Origin: Planctomycetaceae bacterium
GTDB lineage: Bacteria > Planctomycetota > Planctomycetia > Pirellulales > Pirellulaceae
DNA: 42,076 bases
NCBI GenBank assembly: GCA_005798335.1
Contig: SYJV01000499.1
Location: forward strand, 1 to 42,076
Direction of reading: 5' to 3'
The position numbers and the translations under genes are program-made. The notes under the pieces were generated by a model. It was not told the DNA's origin and searched no databases. It saw only the letters and a program-made list of their open reading frames with translations. Positions 35,434 to 42,076 of this stretch are shown here, piece by piece (within the stretch, counting starts at the first letter, position 1; each line of letters starts with the position of its first letter).

Positions 35434-35940
35434 CTAGTTCCGAGCCAACTTCAAGATCGTCGCAAACTCCGCAGGCCGCACGGGTTGGACGCTCAATCGA
35501 GAACCGCGACGTAGCAATTCCATCTCGGCCAGCGCCGGTATTTTACGCAGATCATCGAGCGTTAGTGGCATGGCGAATTTGGAATTGAACTGGATATCCA
35601 CCATGAACCAGCGTGGATTTTCAGAGTCGCTCTTGGGATCAAAATGAATATCGTTGGCATCAAACGCTGTGTGGTCTGGGTAGCCTTCCCGTACGATAGT
35701 AGCCAGCCCGACAATGGCCGGTGACTCAGTATTGCTGTGGTAAAACAACACTTGATCACCGATCTTCATTTCGTCGCGCAGCATATTGCGCGCTTGATAG
35801 TTCCGCACGCCATCCCAATGAGTTGTTTGATCGGCAGTCTGGGCCAGATCGTCGATCGAGAATACATGCGGTTCGCTTTTTACCAGCCAGTGCCGGACTT
35901 TGCCGGATGTCGCGCGTCGGTTCGCCATTAACATCGCCAT
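35434..35940 (-). CDS. EVE domain-containing protein
   Basis: A 168-residue protein of the EVE/thymocyte nuclear protein 1 family, a PUA-like fold thought to bind modified bases in DNA or RNA. The signatures are HWLVKSEP, THWDGVRNYQARNMLRDEMK, GDQVLFYHSN, IVGLATIVREGYPDHTAF and PRWFMVDI. It is full length; three alternative ATGs lie in the first 6 codons and the first is listed. It is monocistronic, between the ABC operon and the SHD1 gene. In other bacteria EVE proteins occur near modification-dependent restriction, but nothing here suggests such a system. Confidence 0.93.
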   Translation of the reverse strand: MAMLMANRRATSGKVRHWLVKSEPHVFSIDDLAQTADQTTHWDGVRNYQARNMLRDEMKIGDQVLFYHSNTESPAIVGLATIVREGYPDHTAFDANDIHFDPKSDSENPRWFMVDIQFNSKFAMPLTLDDLRKIPALAEMELLRRGSRLSVQPVRPAEFATILKLARN

Positions 35941-35985
35941 CGATACAAATACAGCGCCAAGGGAATCGCGGCAGAATCTTGCTGC

Positions 35986-37254
35986 TTACTGAACACTATT
36001 TCTGCCAGGCCGATTTCGGTTCGGTCCCGGACCACCTGGCCCCGCGGGCCCACCGGGGATCATCGGAGTCGCTGGAACCATGCTGGCAATTTGTTCTACC
36101 GCGCTATCAAATTCTTCTTGAGTTGACGCGTTGGCCAATGAACCCACAATGCCACCTAGAGTAGCCAGGCCGAGAGTAACGGAGGTTCTTGTCTGCGCTG
36201 TTTGCTGCGGCGTGAGGCTGGCCAAGTGAGTCTTGGCGCCTGCCAGCGCGCTTTGCCAATTGTCGGCAACCGGAGCTGGCAACCAAGTGCCATCGACAAA
36301 CCGCCATTCTTGCTCAGGCGATGGATTGCCGTTGTGTGCCATGAACACCACGGTCGCTTGTTCAGCAGACTGGCGCACAATTTTGTATTGAACGTCCAGC
36401 AGACCGTGCATCGCACCCTCCGAGGAACTCTTGGTGTTTCTCGCGGCAGCATTCTTGGCAAGCTGAATCAGCGGATTGGCCAGGGCGGTTGCCAGGCTGC
36501 ATACCCAAGGTCCGACGCGACCGGACTGAAAATTGCCAGCAGACCAAACCGATTCACTGGTAATGGCGTCGGTCAACAATACCAAATTAGGCCAGTTGGC
36601 TTCCAATTCCGCCAATTGTGTTGCGGGTAGTGCAGCGACCTGGGGATGCGCAAAAATAAACTGTTTCTTTTCGCGCATGATCTTGCCCGACGCTTTCGTG
36701 ATACTAGCGATTTGTTTGAGCAAAGGCTCGCCGGCGACCCGAACGGCCTGCACGACCAAAGCATCCACTTCTTGACGCATGGCTGGCGGCATCGCATGCC
36801 AGATAACTTTCGGTTGCCCAGCCTTTAGCTCGCGCAGTGTCGTATCGAGAAATTGCTGGACCGTCGGGTTACGTGGGTACGGTGACGAGCCAATATCGAA
36901 AGTGGAGCCAACTGCGATAGGCGTGACGCGCGTTGGCGGCGGCGCTGCAAGTTTTTCAAAAGCTTTCGGATTGGCCAGCTTTCTCGCTTGCAGTTGGCTC
37001 GCCACACTGAGCTTTTCCAGGGGAACTTTGATGATCTTGCCCTGAGTGTTTTTGAGGACAACAGAACCTCCCTCGATCTCGACAAAAGTCGCTTGTACTT
37101 TGAACGATCCCGAAACATCGGACCATGTCGCGGTTGGGCCAGCTTGGGCGATTAGATCGCACTGTGGGAAAATGCCTATACAGATCGCGACGCCCATTGC
37201 GCTCAGCCATGTTTTGGTGGCTCGTCTGAACACCAGTTCGATTGTTGACGTCAT
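35986..37254 (-). CDS. SHD1 domain-containing secreted protein
   Basis: A 422-residue protein. Residues about 15-38 are a signal peptide (AMGVAICIGIFPQCDLIAQA). Residues about 42-92 are an SHD1-like (Sla1 homology domain 1) small beta domain (TWSDVSGSFKVQATFVEIEG, then VVLKNTQGKIIKVPLEKLS), common in planctomycete exported proteins and proposed to bind peptides. The ~300-residue middle part is helical and unrecognised. The C-terminus is Gly/Pro/Asn-rich (GGPAGPGGPGPNRNRPGR), probably disordered. AGAGGAG is 10 bases before the ATG. It is a single gene in the same direction as its neighbours. Confidence 0.85.
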   Translation of the reverse strand: MTSTIELVFRRATKTWLSAMGVAICIGIFPQCDLIAQAGPTATWSDVSGSFKVQATFVEIEGGSVVLKNTQGKIIKVPLEKLSVASQLQARKLANPKAFEKLAAPPPTRVTPIAVGSTFDIGSSPYPRNPTVQQFLDTTLRELKAGQPKVIWHAMPPAMRQEVDALVVQAVRVAGEPLLKQIASITKASGKIMREKKQFIFAHPQVAALPATQLAELEANWPNLVLLTDAITSESVWSAGNFQSGRVGPWVCSLATALANPLIQLAKNAAARNTKSSSEGAMHGLLDVQYKIVRQSAEQATVVFMAHNGNPSPEQEWRFVDGTWLPAPVADNWQSALAGAKTHLASLTPQQTAQTRTSVTLGLATLGGIVGSLANASTQEEFDSAVEQIASMVPATPMIPGGPAGPGGPGPNRNRPGRNSVQ

Positions 37255-37394
37255 TACCTAAGAACTCCTCTGAACAACTCGGATCTGAGAAAGATCATTC
37301 TAGAGAGCACGCGCTATGGTTCGCAATCAGGCGCGTTGCCAGCCTGCAATTGAGCGTGCGCTCCTGAACGCCAAGCCGAGTTGTTGTTCGACGG

Positions 37395-38315
37395 TCACAT
37401 CACGTTCTTGAGAGATTCGCAGGCTTTTTCGGCCTGTTCGACATAATTTAGCGAGATGTCACGGCACCATAGTTCACTAAGTTGTGCAAAAACAGGTCGT
37501 TTCGCTGGAGCTTCGAAGGCGATATCACCAAATCGGCTGGCTGGCCATAGGCATCCACTGGAGCCTGTCAGTAACAGTTCGCTGGCGACGCCCGCAATAT
37601 CGACACGCACAGATGTGAATTCGACTTTAAAACCAGCTTGTTCTGCCAACCGCAGCGTCCTTCTGAGGCTGATTCCGTTGAGCACTTCTTGTTCCAGAGG
37701 GCAGATCAATCGTTGGTTCTTGTCGACAATGATGATATTTGCCATCGACGATTCGGTAACGGAACCATCCATGGACAGCAGCACCGCACCAGCGTGTGGC
37801 AGTGAAATCTGTTCAGCTTGGCAATCCGCGAGGTAATAATGCAGCCGCGCGCGAGTCTTGATCTGAGGCGACCACACCTGCGGCGGTACATTGCGGCACT
37901 TGGCGATGACCAGCGCCTGGCCCGATTGATACCAAGACCTAAGGGCCATCCAATTCAGTGGCGTTGAATGGACGATTACCGTTGGAACCTTTCCGCGTGG
38001 GCCATGCGACGCGCGACCAGGAGTCACCATTACAACAACCGAAAAATCGAGTCCCGCATAAGCGCCCGCGTTCTTGCGCACGCACTCATCGATCAGCTTA
38101 GTCAACTGGGCAGCCTCGGGGGCCTGAATGCCAATTGAATTACACGAACCAATTAGGCGACTGACGTGCAGATCTTTGTCCAACGGCTTGACGTTGCAAG
38201 TTCGCAGTCGATCCACAACGACGGCGCCTTGCATTAATCCCCAATCATCCAAAGCCAAAGCAGCGCTACTCTCTGATCCCCATTTTCCATTGCAGTACGC
38301 TACTTTTTCACTCAT
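37395..38315 (-). CDS. Aminotransferase class IV (PLP-dependent)
   Basis: A 306-residue fold-type IV PLP enzyme related to branched-chain aminotransferase and aminodeoxychorismate lyase. The PLP lysine is at about residue 153 in SPQIKTRARLHYYLAD, with downstream TESSMANIIIVD and LNGISLRRTL contacting the cofactor. Choosing between amino acid transaminase and lyase is not possible from sequence alone. The ATG at 38315 has AAGGAAG about 5 bases upstream; a GTG two codons earlier sits inside that site. It is divergent from the M81 peptidase, and both use the same ~190-base intergenic region, which contains a perfect hairpin. Confidence 0.88.
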   Translation of the reverse strand: MSEKVAYCNGKWGSESSAALALDDWGLMQGAVVVDRLRTCNVKPLDKDLHVSRLIGSCNSIGIQAPEAAQLTKLIDECVRKNAGAYAGLDFSVVVMVTPGRASHGPRGKVPTVIVHSTPLNWMALRSWYQSGQALVIAKCRNVPPQVWSPQIKTRARLHYYLADCQAEQISLPHAGAVLLSMDGSVTESSMANIIIVDKNQRLICPLEQEVLNGISLRRTLRLAEQAGFKVEFTSVRVDIAGVASELLLTGSSGCLWPASRFGDIAFEAPAKRPVFAQLSELWCRDISLNYVEQAEKACESLKNVM

Positions 38316-38431
38316 CCACACTTCCTTATTTTCGCGCCGTCGGACTCAATGTTCACATTCTTACTGCGATCCCCTATTGCGCCAACAGACATACATCCCA
38401 TATAACACATTGCTAAGAATCGGCGCATTTG

Positions 38432-38463
38432 GCATTAGGGGTCGCGCGTTCAACCCCTAATGC
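38432..38463. repeat. Perfect 10-bp hairpin with the TCGCGCGTTCAA loop
   Basis: The stem GCATTAGGGG (38432-38441) pairs exactly with CCCCTAATGC (38454-38463) around the 12-base loop TCGCGCGTTCAA. The loop and the preceding TAGGGG match the outer edge of the inverted repeat at 7245-7262. It is 46 bases upstream of the MlrC start, within the transcribed leader if the promoter lies further up. Either a dispersed repeat or a leader hairpin is possible. Confidence 0.8.
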
Positions 38464-38509
38464 ACAGTGCTAGACCTTTGCATAAATCGAAATTGCCAGG
38501 AACTTGTTC

Positions 38510-39997
38510 ATGATTCGTCGTGTTCTGGTCGCGGAACTGAAAACCGAGACAGCAACATTCAATCCTTGGCCGACGACGTTCGAGGATTTCAGAGTTTATC
38601 GAGGCCAAGAGATCTTGGAACGTTACCGCGGGACGCTGACGGAGATCTCGGGTGCGATTGATATTCTGCAGGCCGAACGCGCGATCGAAATTATAACAAC
38701 CGTAGCTGCAGATGCGGTCTCGGGTGGCAGGATTCGAACTCAATGCCTCGATCGATTGATCGGTGAGATCATCGACAGCGCGCGAAAAAATAATGATGTT
38801 GATGCAGCGTTCATTTGCTTGCACGGAGCCATGGCCGGCCAAGATGAAGATGATCCCGAAGGACGATTGCTCGCCGAACTGCGATCGATCTTCGGCCCAA
38901 AGCCCGTAGTCGTATCGCTTGACTTGCATGCAGTACTAACCGATCGCATGATCGAGAATGCCGATATACTGGTTCCGTTCCACACTTATCCACACATCGA
39001 CCAATATGAAACTGGTCAGCGATCCGCGCGGTGCTTGCTGCGCTTAATGAGTGGCGGTACCAGACCATCGATTTCGCGGATCAAATTGCCCATGCTGGTG
39101 CGCGGCGACGAGCTATTGACCAAGTCGGGGCGTTTTGGCGAAGCGGTCCGCATGTGTCAGCAGATCGAGCGTGATCCACGAGCCCTGGCGGCTGGAGTGA
39201 TCATTGGTAACGCGTTTACGGACGTGCGAGACTTGCAGTCGAATGTAATTGTCACTGTAGACGAAGCGGTCAGCGCTGATGCGAGCTCGTGGGCAAGCGA
39301 TCAAGCATTGACAGTGGCACGCTTCATGTGGCAACATCGCAAAATTTTTCAGGCTCAACTCGTTCCGCTTGACAACGCGCTCCGCCTGGCAAGCCAGACT
39401 CAAGGTTTGACCGTTTTTTCTGACGCCGCCGATGCAACTGCCAGCGGAGCCGCGGGCGATAGCAACGCGATTCTCGTCGGCTTGCTGAATACCAATTTCC
39501 CAAAAAAATCGCTTGTACCGATCGTTGACGCGCCGGCAGTAGCGGCAGCATTTGCCGCCGGCATCGGTGCGACCATCGTCATCGCGTTGGGTGGGACACG
39601 AGATCCGGGACGATTCTCGCCGTTTGTGGTGCAGGCAAAGGTGAAGAGCTTACATGATGGACAATTCACCTATGAGAACGGTACTGTAGGAAACGCCGGA
39701 CGAGTCGCCGTGTTGTGTGCGGGCTGCGTGACGATTATGGTAACCGAACGATCGGTCTACATCGTTGGTAGAAAAGTCTTTGACGCTTATGGATTAGATC
39801 CTCGCCAATTCGATTTGGTGGTGGTCAAATCGCCGAACGGATTTCGTACATGGTACGAGTCGATAGCGGCGCGTATTGTACCCATCGATGTTCCAGGTTC
39901 CACCAGCGCCAACTTGAAGTCGCTGCCATTTCAACATTGTGTGCGTCCTATTTTTCCGCTGGACGAGAACGTAATCCCTGGCTTTAGTTTGGAGTGA
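38510..39997 (+). CDS. M81 family metallopeptidase (MlrC-type)
   Basis: A 495-residue protein of the MlrC/M81 family, zinc enzymes first known from breakdown of linearised microcystin and now found widely. The N-terminal catalytic part has VLVAELKTETATFNP, CLHGAMAGQDEDDPEGRLL, VVVSLDLHAVLTDRM and PFHTYPHIDQYETG. The C-terminal part (VFSDAADATASGAAGDSNAI, RVAVLCAGCVTIMVTER) is the family's conserved distal domain. CCAGGA lies 7 bases before the ATG at 38510, which decides this start over the TTG two codons earlier. The stop overlaps the next gene's GTG, so it is coupled with an enolase-superfamily enzyme. The physiological substrate here is unknown. Confidence 0.9.
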   Translation: MIRRVLVAELKTETATFNPWPTTFEDFRVYRGQEILERYRGTLTEISGAIDILQAERAIEIITTVAADAVSGGRIRTQCLDRLIGEIIDSARKNNDVDAAFICLHGAMAGQDEDDPEGRLLAELRSIFGPKPVVVSLDLHAVLTDRMIENADILVPFHTYPHIDQYETGQRSARCLLRLMSGGTRPSISRIKLPMLVRGDELLTKSGRFGEAVRMCQQIERDPRALAAGVIIGNAFTDVRDLQSNVIVTVDEAVSADASSWASDQALTVARFMWQHRKIFQAQLVPLDNALRLASQTQGLTVFSDAADATASGAAGDSNAILVGLLNTNFPKKSLVPIVDAPAVAAAFAAGIGATIVIALGGTRDPGRFSPFVVQAKVKSLHDGQFTYENGTVGNAGRVAVLCAGCVTIMVTERSVYIVGRKVFDAYGLDPRQFDLVVVKSPNGFRTWYESIAARIVPIDVPGSTSANLKSLPFQHCVRPIFPLDENVIPGFSLE

Positions 39998-41118
39998 GAG
40001 CCTTGAAAATCACTAACGTCGAACCAATACACTTGCGGGTTCCCAACGTTGAAGCTATTCCCGATGGCACCCTCGACGTGCTCGTCGTGCGGATACACAC
40101 GGACGCGGGCATTACGGGTATTGGGGAAGTAACCAGCCAATCGTATGTTTGTAAAGCCTGTTTCGAAGCCCCGCGCTCCGCCGCACGACGCCATGGCTTG
40201 ACCTCGATCTTGCTGGACGAAAACCCACTGGATGTTGAGCGATTATGGCACAAGATGTATTACCAGACCAATCGCTATGGCCGTCGCGGAGCCGCCATCC
40301 ACGCTATCAGTGGAGCCGATATCGCGTTGTGGGACATCAAAGGGAAAGCAGAAGGCAAGCCGATTTATGACTTACTCGGTGGCGCCCATCGCCAAACAGT
40401 TCGCGCCTACGCGTCGGTCTTGTTTGGCGACACGCCTGACGATACAGCGCAATTGGCGCGCGATTTCGTCCAGCTCGAATTGTCGGCCGTCAAATTCGGT
40501 TGGGGGCCGTTCGGTAAAGATGCTCAAGTTGATTTAGCACATGTCCGCGCGGCGCGCGAAGTACTTGGATATCAACGCGATTTGTACGTCGATGCGGGAC
40601 ATGCTTGGCAGTGGGAAACCGCGCTGCAGCGCGCCGAGATGCTGGCGCCTCTCAAGATCGGTTGGCTTGAAGAACCTCTGTCGCAAGACGATCGCCGTGG
40701 ATATGGAGAATTATGCAAGCGCTCGCCCGTACCAATTGCGGCCGGCGAAGGCGATGTAACCCACTGGGACTTCGAGGATCTAATCGAACGTGGAGTTCAC
40801 ATCGTCCAGCCCGATGTGGCTTTCTGCGGTGGGTTGACCGTTTGTCGTCAAGTTTCCCAGATGACCGAAGCACTTGGCCGCCGCGCGGTTCCTCATTGCT
40901 TCAGCACGGGTATCAACCTTGCAGCCTCCTTGCATTGGATGGCGTCCGTCCCAAACGGAGATTTGGTCGAATATTGCCTGCGACCATCACCCCTGATGCG
41001 CAAGCTTGTTCGCAACCTGCCGCCGCTGATCGATGGACGAGTTCCAGTTCCCACTGGTCCAGGATTGGGAATCGAGCTAGATGAAGAAATTCTCAACCAG
41101 TATCGCGTGAAATACTAG
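39994..41118 (+). CDS. Mandelate racemase/muconate lactonizing enzyme family protein
   Basis: An enolase-superfamily acid-sugar dehydratase or racemase of 374 residues. Magnesium ligands are D200, E226 and E252 (VDAGHAW, WLEEPLS, AGEGD), with K167 in SAVKFGWG and the D274/H301 catalytic dyad (QPDVAFCGG and PHCFSTG). The second Lys of the mandelate racemase K-x-K is replaced by Gly. GTG at 39994 overlaps the M81 stop by four bases (GTGA); TTG at 40003 with GGAG 8 bases upstream is an alternative start. The likely reaction is dehydration or epimerisation of an acid sugar, but the substrate is not inferable. Confidence 0.92.
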   Translation: MRALKITNVEPIHLRVPNVEAIPDGTLDVLVVRIHTDAGITGIGEVTSQSYVCKACFEAPRSAARRHGLTSILLDENPLDVERLWHKMYYQTNRYGRRGAAIHAISGADIALWDIKGKAEGKPIYDLLGGAHRQTVRAYASVLFGDTPDDTAQLARDFVQLELSAVKFGWGPFGKDAQVDLAHVRAAREVLGYQRDLYVDAGHAWQWETALQRAEMLAPLKIGWLEEPLSQDDRRGYGELCKRSPVPIAAGEGDVTHWDFEDLIERGVHIVQPDVAFCGGLTVCRQVSQMTEALGRRAVPHCFSTGINLAASLHWMASVPNGDLVEYCLRPSPLMRKLVRNLPPLIDGRVPVPTGPGLGIELDEEILNQYRVKY

Positions 41119-41129
41119 GCGATGGAAGT

Positions 41130-41867
41130 CTAACTCTTGCTCATAACAGTCGCGGAATCTAGCATTTGCAAATGGTCGTCGGCTTGTGTTATCGCGTCGA
41201 GTGCGTCAGCGACATTATCGATTTGGCGAATCTGCTCCAGAAACGACGTGCTCAGCAGCAATCGCGACAGGCGCGTCAAGACCCGCAAATGGACTCGGTC
41301 ATCGGTGGAGCAGATCAACAGAAATACGTCCGTCGCGTGGCCCGATCGATTTCCAAATGGGATAGCCGTGGGCGTTACTCCCAAGACGATCAATGGGCCT
41401 CCTAATATCGATGTTTGCGGTCTGCGCGGATGTAACAGTGCAACACCTGAATCGAGTGCGGTTGGGTGCAATTCTTCGCGCGCCTCGACGGCTTGGACCA
41501 TCTTGGGAATATCCCACAACAGCCCGGTCAATTGACCAAGCTCGCACATGCGACGAATGACGGACGACCGAGTCCTGGCTTGCAATGGAATTTCGATCGC
41601 CTCGGGTGACATGAGATCGCGCAAACTAAGCTCGTCAACCTGCGAATCGCTCCACCGATTGACCACTCGCTGAACTTGCACAAGTTGTTCGCCCTGGCTG
41701 GTTCCGATTCGGTTCTCCAACCAGCCATGCAGCTCAGCTTCGGCAAATCGCCACACTTGTCCAACTCGGCGCCCTGGCAATTGACCACGTTCGGCCAATT
41801 TGATTACTTGTTGCGGCGTGAGGTGAAGGTACGTTGCAAGTTGATCTACGTCCAAATCGCTAGCCAT
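41130..41867 (-). CDS. HTH (excisionase-type) domain fused to PTS IIA-like (PtsN) domain
   Basis: A 245-residue cytoplasmic protein. Residues 1-50 form a MerR/excisionase-type helix-turn-helix (LDVDQLATYLHLTPQQVIKL, PGRRVGQVWRF). Residues about 80-235 form a PTS EIIA type 2 domain of the nitrogen-PTS kind, with the phosphorylatable His at H146 in SGVALLHPRRP. This arrangement is known from planctomycetes. It may be a phosphorylation-dependent DNA-binding regulator, but its target is unknown. It is convergent with the enolase-superfamily gene 11 bases away. The 209 bases upstream to the window end hold no gene that I can recognise. Confidence 0.9.
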   Translation of the reverse strand: MASDLDVDQLATYLHLTPQQVIKLAERGQLPGRRVGQVWRFAEAELHGWLENRIGTSQGEQLVQVQRVVNRWSDSQVDELSLRDLMSPEAIEIPLQARTRSSVIRRMCELGQLTGLLWDIPKMVQAVEAREELHPTALDSGVALLHPRRPQTSILGGPLIVLGVTPTAIPFGNRSGHATDVFLLICSTDDRVHLRVLTRLSRLLLSTSFLEQIRQIDNVADALDAITQADDHLQMLDSATVMSKS

Positions 41868-42076
41868 GGTCGGTACCCAAGAGCATCTCGTAAACGTGAA
41901 ATATTGAGTTGCTTATTGTCGCGCAGACCGATCGAATGGGCTAGTCAAAATCTGCCGGTTTTTTTCCGGAATCGGCAATTATTTAGGCGAGCGGCAGATG
42001 GGAATTTACCAATACAAGCCCGAAGCGCAAGCGAGTGCGTCAAACCAGCACGCGTTAAAAGAGCACACGTCAATCC

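Overview
The window looks like chromosomal DNA of a planctomycete, most likely of the Pirellulaceae type. This rests on gene content: a cytochrome-type DUF1549/DUF1553 (PSD1) protein next to a DUF1501 protein, two secreted sulfatases, a sialate O-acetylesterase-like protein, a DUF1598 protein, an SHD1-domain protein, an ABC permease fused to a CPBP protease, and a BlaI/M56 pair. Placement below phylum level is inference. No RNA gene, phage, insertion sequence or CRISPR array was found.

Layout. 1-424 shows no gene. 425-6414 (minus) is a BlaI repressor, an overlapping M56 (BlaR1/MecR1-like) membrane peptidase and a very large carboxypeptidase-regulatory-like repeat protein. The last two lie in the same reading frame and are separated only by one TAG codon. 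A promoter with two BlaI-like dyads precedes blaI. 6735-9049 (plus) carries a DinB-family protein, a short-chain dehydrogenase and a DUF4058 protein, with a 29-bp inverted repeat between the first two. 9055-13417 (minus) holds an acetylesterase-like protein and two sulfatases. 13503-14330 is a GxxExxY gene embedded in degenerate repeats, with its own 3' end duplicated. 14502-19480 (plus) is the PSD1/DUF1501 pair and a small secreted protein. 19481-19952 is a gene-free stretch with a strong palindrome and a cloverleaf-like repeat.

19953-22245 (plus) is a tight three-gene operon (FAH-family hydrolase, HpcH/HpaI aldolase, PIG-L deacetylase) that looks like catabolism of an acidic or acylated sugar. 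22301-23062 (minus) is tsaB. 23273-31256 (plus) runs through two tandem paralogous metallophosphoesterases, an FHA protein, dnaE and a DUF1598 protein. 31514-31960 is an N-terminally truncated TrpF-like gene. 32054-38315 (minus) has the ABC ATPase/permease-protease pair, an EVE-domain protein, an SHD1 protein and a class IV aminotransferase. 38510-41118 (plus) is an MlrC-type M81 peptidase overlapping an enolase-superfamily enzyme. 41130-41867 (minus) is an HTH protein fused to a PTS IIA-like domain.

Two themes connect the genes. One is breakdown of sulfated or acylated polysaccharide outside the cytoplasm (sulfatases, esterase) with catabolism of the products inside (FAH, aldolase, dehydrogenase, enolase-superfamily enzyme). 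The other is housekeeping (dnaE, tsaB). The strongest anomalies are the in-frame TAG in the M56 gene, the esterase reading frame that lost its start in front of a signal peptide, the truncated trpF, and three families of structured intergenic repeats.
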